The position numbers and the translations under genes were made by a program. Shown here in pieces: positions 15,384-22,607 of a stretch of 64,000 nucleotides of DNA. This stretch comes from Peribacillus frigoritolerans_B (GTDB lineage: Bacteria; Bacillota; Bacilli; Bacillales; DSM-1321), in NCBI RefSeq assembly GCF_044762665.1, contig NZ_JBIWES010000002.1:372001-436000 (forward strand), in the 5' to 3' direction. The stretch's first letter is position 1; the number at the start of each line of letters is the position of its first letter. The notes under the pieces were generated by a model. It was not told where the DNA came from and searched no databases. It worked only from the letters and a program-made list of their open reading frames with translations.

Positions 15384-15415
15384 GCTCATGTTCATTTCAT
15401 GAAGGGTGCTTATTA
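15384..15415 (+). promoter_or_regulatory. Direct-repeat operator and promoter of the PepSY gene
   Basis: CTCATG (15384-15389) and TTCATG (15395-15400) repeat at an 11-bp period, and a -10-like TATTAT (15410-15415) follows after 9 bp. Repeat sequence, period and distance to the -10 match those at 13282-13313, suggesting the adjacent OmpR-type regulator controls both promoters. Confidence 0.6.
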
Positions 15416-15447
15416 TTAAGGTAACAACTTAAAGGAGGAATTCATTC

Positions 15448-15984
15448 ATGAAAAAACAGTGGAGTACGATTAAAGAAGGCATCATTCAAAGGAAAAAGGT
15501 AATCATGACAGTATCCATAGCTTCCGTATTGCTTTTCGGCGGTGCTGCTGGAACGGCGGTATATGCAGTCAATAAGGGTAACCTATCCGAAGATGAGGCT
15601 GTCAAAATGATTTCAGAAAAACTAGGCGGGGAAGTTACTCAATTTGAAAAGGATTGGGACCAGCCGATGACTTATGAAATGACCGTAAAAACGAAAGAAG
15701 GCTATCAAGACGTTGACGTTGATGCTGAAAAAGGAGAGATTCTTTCTCAGGAGATGGAAGACGGTGACGATGAGGATATGAGCACACAACAAGCCGTGGA
15801 AACTGCAAAAGTAAGCAGTGATCAAGCTGAAAAAATTGCCTTGAAAGCGGTGGATGGTCAAGTGACGGATGTGGAGCTGGATTCAGAGAATGGCACCCTT
15901 GTGTACGAGCTGGAAATAAAACAAGGACAAAAGGAATATGATGTAGTGGTGGATGCCACCACGGGAAAAGTATTGAAAAACTAG
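15448..15984 (+). CDS. Membrane-anchored protein with two PepSY domains
   Basis: This 178-residue protein has a short cytoplasmic N-terminus, one membrane anchor or signal segment (residues ~17-40), and two extracytoplasmic PepSY repeats (~45-100 and ~112-178). Each shows the family pattern of LSEDEA / SSDQAEKIALKAV followed by a strand pair ending in VDVDAEKGEIL and VVVDATTGKVLK. The linker is acidic (EDGDDEDM). PepSY proteins are thought to inhibit proteases or modulate envelope sensors. It has its own promoter with the direct repeat shared with the upstream kinase operon, and a terminator follows. B. subtilis YkoI/YkoJ are the nearest analogues I can name. Confidence 0.85.
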   Translation: MKKQWSTIKEGIIQRKKVIMTVSIASVLLFGGAAGTAVYAVNKGNLSEDEAVKMISEKLGGEVTQFEKDWDQPMTYEMTVKTKEGYQDVDVDAEKGEILSQEMEDGDDEDMSTQQAVETAKVSSDQAEKIALKAVDGQVTDVELDSENGTLVYELEIKQGQKEYDVVVDATTGKVLKN

Positions 15985-16057
15985 TTGGATGATTAATCAA
16001 TATGTCATATCGATAGTAAACTGTGATATATGAATGATTTTGAACTGAAGTATATGA

Positions 16058-16087
16058 AAGGATTTGCCAAGTGGCAGATCCTTTTTT
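16058..16087 (+). terminator. Intrinsic terminator after the PepSY gene
   Basis: AAGGATTTGCC (16058-16068) and GGCAGATCCTT (16073-16083) pair over 11 bp with one G-U and a 4-base loop, followed by Ts. Confidence 0.85.
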
Positions 16088-16169
16088 AATTCCCAAGACA
16101 GTTGGGAAGTGAAGATTCCTCACATTCATCCTTTACAATCATGCATAAACTAATTGAAATTCCACCCAT
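16086..16169 (-). pseudogene. N-terminal fragment of a family-2 glycosyltransferase gene
   Basis: On the minus strand a strong Shine-Dalgarno GGAGGTGATTT (16181-16171) leads to ATG 16169. The 27-codon frame contains ISISLCMIVKDE and SLPNCLGN before TAA at 16088-16086. The string S-LCMIVK-E-E...L-CL is the usual beginning of SunS-type family-2 glycosyltransferases, but the rest of the gene is gone, replaced by the terminator of the PepSY gene. Such glycosyltransferases often carry TPR repeats, and a TPR gene lies just beyond on the other strand. I read it as the remains of a deletion. Confidence 0.5.
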
Positions 16170-16314
16170 CAAATCACCTCCAGTAACAGCATATTAGTTC
16201 CTGCCAGCAGTAGTGTTTGGAGATGTTGCTTAAAGATATAAATGATTAAGAAGGAATTAAAAAGAGGAATAACGAATAGGGGCAATAGGAATCTTATTCA
16301 ATGGAGGAAATGCA

Positions 16315-16797
16315 ATGGGAAATTTGGAAATGGCACTATCATTAAGGGGAAAGAAAGAATTCGAAAAATCCACTCGATTATTGATGGATCTTGCAAAGCA
16401 AAATCCCGGCGATGCAGTCATACAGTATCAGTGTGCCTGGAGTTTGGATATTCTTGGACTTGAGGTAAAGGCGGTGCCCTATTATGAAGCGGCACTCATA
16501 TTAGGTTTGCCGGAGGAGGATGAAAAAGGGGCCTACCTAGGTTTGGGGAGCACATATCGCACCATAGGGGAATATGAAAAATCAAGAAAGACATTGGAAT
16601 CTGGGCTGGCGAAGTTTCCTGAGGATAAGGCTTTATTAGTATTCAGGGCCATTGCATTTTATAATTTGGGCCAACATGATCTTGCAATGGAATCTCTATT
16701 GAAGATAATTGCCGAAACCTCTAAGGATCGAGAAATACAATCTTATGCTAAGGCCATAGAATTCTATAGTGATAAACTGGATAAAGTTTTCACATAA
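16315..16797 (+). CDS. Tetratricopeptide repeat protein
   Basis: This 160-residue cytoplasmic protein is built almost wholly of helix pairs. Four TPR-like units can be followed, e.g. VIQYQCAWSLDILGLEVKA, AYLGLGSTYRTIGEYEKS and VFRAIAFYNLGQHDLAM, each with the alternating small and aromatic residues of the motif. It has no signal peptide or catalytic domain, so it is probably a protein-protein interaction scaffold. ATG 16315 follows GGAGGAAA. The partner is unknown. The gene points toward sqhC (convergent) with a DnaA-box cluster between them. Confidence 0.8.
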   Translation: MGNLEMALSLRGKKEFEKSTRLLMDLAKQNPGDAVIQYQCAWSLDILGLEVKAVPYYEAALILGLPEEDEKGAYLGLGSTYRTIGEYEKSRKTLESGLAKFPEDKALLVFRAIAFYNLGQHDLAMESLLKIIAETSKDREIQSYAKAIEFYSDKLDKVFT

Positions 16798-16814
16798 TAG
16801 TGATCATCCCCAAA

Positions 16815-16990
16815 CTATCCACAAAGCCTGTATAAAACAAGTCATTCTTACATATCCGAAATGAATTAATCAACCAATATAACGGGGAATTTCTTGTATT
16901 TAGCACTTTTACGGATAAATGAATGTGGATAACCTCGGATTGTGGATAACTTTCCGGTGTTATTCACTACTTTTCCACAGGTAATCCACA
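16815..16990. other. Cluster of DnaA boxes between convergent genes
   Basis: Two perfect DnaA boxes (TGTGGATAA, the reverse of TTATCCACA) lie at 16924-16932 and 16941-16949. Four more differ from TTATNCACA at one position: CTATCCACA (16815-16823), TTATTCACT (16960-16968), TTTTCCACA (16971-16979) and TAATCCACA (16982-16990). Six boxes in 176 bp, five of them within 70 bp, is far above chance. The genes on both sides end here, so the sites are not promoter elements. It resembles the DnaA-box clusters outside oriC in B. subtilis that sequester or regulate DnaA. No dnaA/dnaN genes are nearby, so it is not the usual oriC. Confidence 0.7.
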
Positions 16991-17023
16991 TATTCACCTT
17001 TATATGATAAAAAATACTGGAGA

Positions 17024-18919
17024 TTAAGCCTTCAGGAATTTTTTATTGTAATGACTCAATGCTAAAAGGGGATAAATATAGCGATAGCCATGATAATGGA
17101 TATACAAAAAATCTGCCATTCCCTGGCCTGCAGGATAATCATTGGTCCAGCTTTCTTGTTGACCTGCACGGATGAGATAGGCAATGCCTTTTTCGATTTC
17201 GGCTGTCGGCTTTTCGGATGCCGATATCAAAGCATCCACAGCCCAAGCTGTATGTGTCAGTGTACTTTCTCCGAGGGGGATATATCGTTGCTTGATATCA
17301 CTGTAACAAGATTCACCCCAGCCGCCATCTTCATTTTGAATTTTCTTCAACCAAGTTAAGGCTTTTTGGATGGATGGATGTCCAGTGGCTTGCCCTGCTG
17401 CCTTCATGCCGGTCAGTGCAGCCCTTGTGCCATATAGATAACAGATGCCCCAGCGCCCATACCAGGAGCCATCACGCTTCTGGTCTTCCAATAGCCAATT
17501 CACCGCTCTTTTACTGACTTCTTCCGGCTTCTTCATATTTGTATAGTTCCCCAGAAATTCCAGCGTTCTTCCTGTCAGATCAGCAGTAGAAGGGTCAGTC
17601 AGGAGGTATTTTGAACCCTCTATAGGAAGAAGGTGCAGCCATTTATGGTCGTTATTCCGTTCGAAGGCTGGAAATCCGCCATCATCATTTTGCATGGAAA
17701 TCGTGAAGGAGACACCGCGTTGCCAGCTGTCCCGATTATCCGGTTTTGCTTGCAATTGCTTAGCCAGCGCCCGCAGTGAGGCGGTCGTATCATCGACATC
17801 CGGATTCATGGTATTTAAATCCGAGAACCCCCAGCCGCCAGGAATTGTGTCAGGATTATGGATCAGCCAGTCTCCATACATATAATGCTGACGTGACAGT
17901 AAGTACTGATTGGCAGCCTTGACGGTTGGGTCATTGAAAGGGATGCCCGCTTCTTGAAGGGCGTAGCTTATTAATGAGGTATTCCAAACATGGGGCGTCG
18001 TGAACTGGATATGTGTGTGTCCCTCAATGGAACAGGCCATCCCCTTCAGACCGGCAATGGCCTTAAGAATCACTGGATCCCTTTTCGAATATCCAATTGA
18101 AAGGAGGGCAAAGATCATGAAAAAGGTAGAGCCGAAATAATTGTACAGTGTCCCGTCTGGTTCCAGCCTGTCGAGCATGAACCTTTTCGTTGAATCCAAG
18201 GCCAAGGAATGCAAATAATCCGGATAACCAATCAAGGTTTTGACGCCTGTTTGAAGTTTGGAGAAGAAAGAACGATATTCTTCGGTACGGTACTCTTCCC
18301 ACACTTGCTCTTCGGAACTGTCCTCCCTTGTTTGAAATAAATCTTTTAAACTTGGCGTGTCCGGGGTCTTGATCTGAAACCTTTTATGGCCAAGCAATAG
18401 CAATGGAATCATGTTGACCCGCCCGTATACGGAAAGATCATAAATGCTGACGAAAAAGGTCGGGGGCAGTAAGATCACTTCGAGAGGAATGGGGAATAGG
18501 CGCGGCCATTGATATTGTCCGGTGACAGTAAGCATCATTTTCGTTAACAGTTTGGCCTGTTTGATGCCACCCTTGGAAAGAATGAATTGTTTGGCTTTCC
18601 TCATATGGGGATGATTCTTATTGCGGAGTCCGCTAAAAAGAAGGCCATAATAAGCCTCGATCGTAACCGTAACATTGCCGTCCTTCTCGTCTTGGAAAAG
18701 TTTCCATGAACCGTTTTCAGATTGCTTGCTTTCGATTCTTTTTACCAAAGCCTCTATAAGTGGAGTATCTTCCATATCTAAAATTTTCAATAATATGATC
18801 ATATAGGCATCTGCCGTTATCCCGGTGTCAAAGGGATAATTCCACGAACCATCAGCGGATTGGTCTTGTTTCAAGCGATGAACAAGGCGATTGATTTCCA
18901 ATTGTACATGTTGGTTCAA
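17024..18919 (-). CDS. sqhC: Sporulenol synthase / squalene-hopene cyclase family protein
   Basis: This 631-residue class II terpene cyclase matches B. subtilis SqhC, which cyclises tetraprenyl-beta-curcumene to sporulenol during sporulation. The catalytic acid motif is DVDDT (D374, D376, D377). QW-type repeats include QSADGSWNYP near the N-terminus, QNDDGGFPAF, QKRDGSWYGRWG and QNEDGGWGES. I chose TTG 18919 because GAGGAGGAAAG precedes it and the length equals the family's; an upstream ATG at 18985 would add 22 unrelated residues. Squalene-hopene cyclase activity cannot be excluded from sequence. It stands alone, convergent with the TPR gene. Confidence 0.88.
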   Translation of the reverse strand: MNQHVQLEINRLVHRLKQDQSADGSWNYPFDTGITADAYMIILLKILDMEDTPLIEALVKRIESKQSENGSWKLFQDEKDGNVTVTIEAYYGLLFSGLRNKNHPHMRKAKQFILSKGGIKQAKLLTKMMLTVTGQYQWPRLFPIPLEVILLPPTFFVSIYDLSVYGRVNMIPLLLLGHKRFQIKTPDTPSLKDLFQTREDSSEEQVWEEYRTEEYRSFFSKLQTGVKTLIGYPDYLHSLALDSTKRFMLDRLEPDGTLYNYFGSTFFMIFALLSIGYSKRDPVILKAIAGLKGMACSIEGHTHIQFTTPHVWNTSLISYALQEAGIPFNDPTVKAANQYLLSRQHYMYGDWLIHNPDTIPGGWGFSDLNTMNPDVDDTTASLRALAKQLQAKPDNRDSWQRGVSFTISMQNDDGGFPAFERNNDHKWLHLLPIEGSKYLLTDPSTADLTGRTLEFLGNYTNMKKPEEVSKRAVNWLLEDQKRDGSWYGRWGICYLYGTRAALTGMKAAGQATGHPSIQKALTWLKKIQNEDGGWGESCYSDIKQRYIPLGESTLTHTAWAVDALISASEKPTAEIEKGIAYLIRAGQQESWTNDYPAGQGMADFLYIHYHGYRYIYPLLALSHYNKKFLKA

Positions 18920-19035
18920 TGACTTTCCTCCTCTAAAAACACATTTCCGTTTATATGTATATTCAAAACTTGTCGTTGCATTCAAGAAATCATGTCAGGC
19001 GCATCGTCCCACATGAAAAGGAGGGGGGGAACTGA

Positions 19036-19233
19036 AAACGCTTTGGCAATGAAAGCTGGATTTTTGTGGTTGGTTATGCGGAGCTTCTTAATAAGCAAAA
19101 TAAGAAATGGTTCGCTCAGGCAGCCCGTATTGTCCTTAATAAAATCGTTCCATTTTTTGAGGAAGAGCAGCAAATTGTACCTCCTAAAAGGATGCTGTTT
19201 AATCATGAGAGCAGTGTGTACGCTTTGAATTAG
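19036..19233 (+). pseudogene. Unrecognised coding remnant (65 codons, start lost)
   Basis: A frame open from just after TGA 19033-19035 to TAG 19231-19233 reads KRFGNESWIFVVGYAELLNK and, further on, FEEEQQIVPPKRM and a terminal ESSVYALN. Its composition looks protein-coding, unlike the other frames here. It has no usable start codon. Upstream is a strong Shine-Dalgarno (AAAAGGAGGGGGGG, up to 19029) leading to CTGAAAACG, which would enter this frame if one A of the AAAA run were missing. So it may be a short gene broken by a frameshift or a fragment of a larger one. I do not recognise the family. Confidence 0.35.
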
Positions 19234-19550
19234 ATTTTGAGATGCAATTCTAGGGTAGTCATCATAGTTTTATAGACTGGGTTCTTTTAAATGTTATCCT
19301 TTTTTAGATTTATAGCCTTTAGGCTATTCTTATCCTTTAGGGTTTTATTGACATGGTAGCACTTCCTTAAAGGTACAGAAAAATGAATTCACCTAAGCCT
19401 AGCTCTTGTTGATAATGTACAGTTAAATATAAATTGTGACGTATTTTGTTACTTTTCATCATGATTTCGCATTTTAGATACACTGATACGTATATGCCTT
19501 TTAATATAGTATTTCTTTCATATGGAAGGATATTATTGGAGATGAAATGA

Positions 19551-19739
19551 AAGAGGGGTATCCCCGCTTTTGGGTCAGAAAGGAATGCGCCTTTAAAGGT
19601 ATCGAACCCAGAATTATTTTGGCAATATTTCGAGAACAAGACATCTCCGAAAGAAGTAGTGAATAAATGGAACAGGCATAGATCACGGCCTAAGTGTCCG
19701 GTATCAGTAGGGTTCATTTTGGAAAGTTGTAGGGTTTGA
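19551..19739 (+). pseudogene. Possible decayed gene fragment (62 codons)
   Basis: The plus-strand frame after TGA 19548-19550 reads ...NPELFWQYFENKTSPKEVV... and NKWNRHRSRPKCPVSVGF before TGA 19737-19739. The tryptophan/aromatic spacing looks like real protein. It lacks a start codon and ribosome-binding site, and I do not recognise a family. A 133-codon minus-strand frame across it looks random. An inverted repeat, CCAACCCGAA (19765-19774) and TTCGGGTTGG (19787-19796), follows with no U-tract. Nothing else is convincing in 19234-19840. Confidence 0.25.
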
Positions 19740-19840
19740 TCAAAGAGGGTATGTTTTAAATCACCCAACCCGAACTATGCGAGGAATTCGGGTTGGTATT
19801 GCTACCAAATATACTGATCTTCTTCTAGTTCTCATGTTCA

Positions 19841-21352
19841 TTAACAAGGACGATCATTAATACCAAATGGATAGATCATTTCCGGTTCTATACCTAAATT
19901 TCCATAAAAATGCTGTTCTATAAAATTTTTAATATTTATTAATTCTGAAGGAGTGGGAAAGCACGATACTTGAATGGTAGGGATATGCTCAATTAGCATA
20001 TTTGTATTATCACCAACATCGGTAGAAATGAGCAAATCAAACTCCTCATATTTGAAGAGCAAATCAATACTGGATGGATCCAATGTTGAGATAGCCACTT
20101 TATTACCGTAGTGATATTTTAAAACTTCCCTAATATAATCTTTTTCGTTATAAGTTCTACACATTAACGCAACCTGTATTTTATGTTGATTCCATTTTCG
20201 CAGAACGACAGACTGCAGAAGTGAAAATATCTCTAAAACATCAAGTTTCTTAATCGTTAAAGGCACTGAAGAAAAACTTTCAATTGCCATTTCCTCAATT
20301 ACCTGGAAAATTGGATTTGTTTCAAAATATGGAAGGAACTGCAACATTGAATTTCCTGAACTTTCCGTTTCAAATTCAGTTTCAACTTGTATCCTTTTGA
20401 ATGTTTGGGATAAATGAAATAAAAAAATATCATCTTGTGATAGATTAAACCCAACATATTTAGAAAGACATTTTAAAAATATATCCAACGGAAAACCTTT
20501 TTTACTCCTCATTCTTTTTTTAATATAATTAATGTATTTTGATCTATTTAATGGTCGTTCCTCACTCATGATATAAATAGCAAAGAAGAGGATTTCTTGC
20601 AGTTGAATATCTCTTGATGGGCATTTGGCCATATAGTTTACCAATTCTTTCGAGAGCTCAAAATATTTACTACCCTCGTAATTATTTAAAAGATTTTTAG
20701 GAAATGAGATATAATGCCCCATGGAGACACGAAAGTTTGATATAGATAAAATCATTGTTAATCGCTGTAAGGCACCTGTTCTGCAAGACATTGAATATTT
20801 TGAAAACAGCTGTAATAAATCTGTTTGAAATTTTATCGTATCGATTGAATCATCTTTAATGGTATTAGTTCCAACTGACATAAAGTCCAAATATTGCATG
20901 ATAAATCTTCTAATCTTTTTTTCATCCCCCATGACTTTAAAGGGGCTTGCAGTTAATGTAACACCTGCCTCACTAACAACTTCTTGTAATTTTTCAAGGT
21001 GACGGTATGCAGTGGAACGACTAATATAAACCGCTTGGGATATCTGGGGAATATCAACACCATCGTTCAAAAGAATTAATTTTAATGTGTTTAAATAGGA
21101 ATTCTTTTCTCTTATTTGTGTTAATAAACTTTCTAATGTACCATTTTCAGGTTTAATTAGACGAACTCCAAGGTTTTCATTTTTTTTTAATATCCATCCG
21201 TCAGGGAAAATAGACTCCAGGATTTCTAAATCACGCCAAATAGTACTTCTTGAATATTCTGTTTTATCGGATAATTCAGCTATGCTAATCCATTTGTTAT
21301 TATTAAGTAAATGAAAGATCAAGTCTGAATAACGTTTATAAAATCGATTCAT
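19841..21352 (-). CDS. Mga/AtxA-like transcriptional regulator
   Basis: This 503-residue protein has the layout of Mga/AtxA-type virulence regulators. An N-terminal winged helix (~6-60) contains ISIAELSDKTEYSRSTIWRDL. A second Mga-type helix-turn-helix (~85-125) contains IPQISQAVYISRSTAYRHLEKL. PRD-like helical domains (~170-380) follow, then an EIIB-like C-terminal domain (~400-490) with ALMCRTYNEKDYIREVLKY and DLLISTDVGDN. Similar regulators sit beside WxL surface-protein operons in Listeria and Enterococcus, so the WxL operon downstream is a likely target. PRD histidines would link it to the phosphotransferase system, but I could not assign them confidently. Confidence 0.75.
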   Translation of the reverse strand: MNRFYKRYSDLIFHLLNNNKWISIAELSDKTEYSRSTIWRDLEILESIFPDGWILKKNENLGVRLIKPENGTLESLLTQIREKNSYLNTLKLILLNDGVDIPQISQAVYISRSTAYRHLEKLQEVVSEAGVTLTASPFKVMGDEKKIRRFIMQYLDFMSVGTNTIKDDSIDTIKFQTDLLQLFSKYSMSCRTGALQRLTMILSISNFRVSMGHYISFPKNLLNNYEGSKYFELSKELVNYMAKCPSRDIQLQEILFFAIYIMSEERPLNRSKYINYIKKRMRSKKGFPLDIFLKCLSKYVGFNLSQDDIFLFHLSQTFKRIQVETEFETESSGNSMLQFLPYFETNPIFQVIEEMAIESFSSVPLTIKKLDVLEIFSLLQSVVLRKWNQHKIQVALMCRTYNEKDYIREVLKYHYGNKVAISTLDPSSIDLLFKYEEFDLLISTDVGDNTNMLIEHIPTIQVSCFPTPSELINIKNFIEQHFYGNLGIEPEMIYPFGINDRPC

Positions 21353-21640
21353 ATTATCACCTATTTCGTAATCGGATATATTCTATCCTAAACCTAAACC
21401 TAAGACTACAAAAGAATTCTCACTTTATTTCCATTCTTAACTTAGAATATTTACATCGATTCTATTATTGAGAGTAACTAAGTCCCGTTTTTTAATAGCA
21501 CCTTTTCTTTCTTGAGATATTATCCTTAGAATCGGAAATTATTGTCTCGCTTTAAAGTATTTTTCTTTCTCATTAATAACTTTAAGTATGAATAATCCCC
21601 AACTTTTAAGAAGATTGTGATTATGACTGAATATGAACCA

Positions 21641-21665
21641 AAAAGCACTTACATAAAGTAAGTGC
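21641..21665 (-). terminator. Minus-strand terminator after the DegU-like gene
   Basis: GCACTTAC and GTAAGTGC (21645-21652 and 21658-21665) form a perfect 8-bp stem with a 5-base loop. On the minus strand it is followed by TTTT (21644-21641). It lies 104 bp beyond the stop of the DegU-like gene. I see no gene elsewhere in 21353-21768. Confidence 0.65.
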
Positions 21666-21768
21666 ATAAAACGGATTTTATCTTTTTTGTGACCTGTTAA
21701 AGGATAGGCAGGTGATTGTTACTTTCTTTCAACCATTAACTTTCGTATTTAAAAGTCCTGATCTATTA

Positions 21769-22452
21769 TCAAATTTTGACCCAGTTATTTTTAATCGCAT
21801 GGATAACTGCTTGAGTGCGGTCATTTACTTTTATTTTTTGGAGTATTCTGCAGACATGATTTCTTACTGTCTTTTCACTGATGAAAAGTATTTCACCGAT
21901 CTGGGAATTGTTTTTTCCATCTGTAAGCAATTGGAGGACTTCACATTCGCGGCTTGTTAACAGGTGGAGAGGGCGACAAAGCTTTAGAGATTGCTCAAAA
22001 GCTTCATCTTCTCTTAAGTGTTTTCCAGCTAATTTTCGATATTCATTTAGTATATTGTTGATTACCTTTGGATGTAAATAAGAACCACCCTCCGCAACAA
22101 AATGCACAGCATCAATAAGTTCACTTGCGCTCATCTCTTTAAGCAGATAACCTATTGCACCGCTTTGAAGTGCTTCGGTTACATGATTTTCATCTTCACT
22201 TATGGATAAGATCATTACTTTTGCATTGGGGTTATTTTCGATTAGCCTGCGTGTTGCTTCGATTCCATTCATTTGTGGCATACTGATATCGATTATGAAA
22301 ACGTCTGGCTTATATGCTTTTTCAATAGAAGCTACTTCGTTACCATCTACACCTTCGGCAATAACTTGAAAAGATTTTTCAAGTTCAAGGATTCGTTTAA
22401 CCCCTTCTCGGAAAAGTTGATGATCGTCTATAATAGCAATTGTGGTAGTCAT
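21769..22452 (-). CDS. Orphan DegU-like response regulator
   Basis: This 227-residue NarL-type regulator is closely similar to B. subtilis DegU through its whole length. It shares IIDDHQLFREGVKRIL, DVFIIDISMPQMNG (phospho-acceptor D56), AIGYLLKEM and SYLHPKV. The LuxR helix-turn-helix has LLTSRECEVLQLLTDGKNN and LFISEKTVRNHV. No degS-type kinase is beside it, unlike the core degS-degU pair, so it is probably a paralogue acquired with this AT-rich region. It lies directly downstream of the WxL operon on the same strand, 155 bp away. It may be driven by the host's DegS or act unphosphorylated. Confidence 0.82.
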   Translation of the reverse strand: MTTTIAIIDDHQLFREGVKRILELEKSFQVIAEGVDGNEVASIEKAYKPDVFIIDISMPQMNGIEATRRLIENNPNAKVMILSISEDENHVTEALQSGAIGYLLKEMSASELIDAVHFVAEGGSYLHPKVINNILNEYRKLAGKHLREDEAFEQSLKLCRPLHLLTSRECEVLQLLTDGKNNSQIGEILFISEKTVRNHVCRILQKIKVNDRTQAVIHAIKNNWVKI

Positions 22453-22607
22453 TTAGTCAGCTTCTCCTAACCCTCTAATTTTCTATATTATTAAATCGTT
22501 TATTAAACCTATTCGTAACAATGAAATGAAGCAAGTATTTAAACTCAGGATTTCTACCTGCGAATTGTCCTAAGATAGTAATTGATGAAACCTTTTCATT
22601 TATATAT

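Noticed and set aside
15635..16129. 164-codon minus-strand frame
   Set aside because: It lies antisense to the PepSY gene and its terminator, and its His/Pro/Leu-rich composition is that of a shadow frame.
16815..16990. Possibility that the DnaA-box cluster is the chromosomal origin oriC
   Set aside because: No dnaA, dnaN, rpmH or recF genes nearby and no obvious unwinding element with DnaA-trios; a non-origin cluster is more likely.
19367..19768. 133-codon minus-strand frame
   Set aside because: No ribosome-binding site or recognisable motif; the opposite strand has a more protein-like remnant in the same place.
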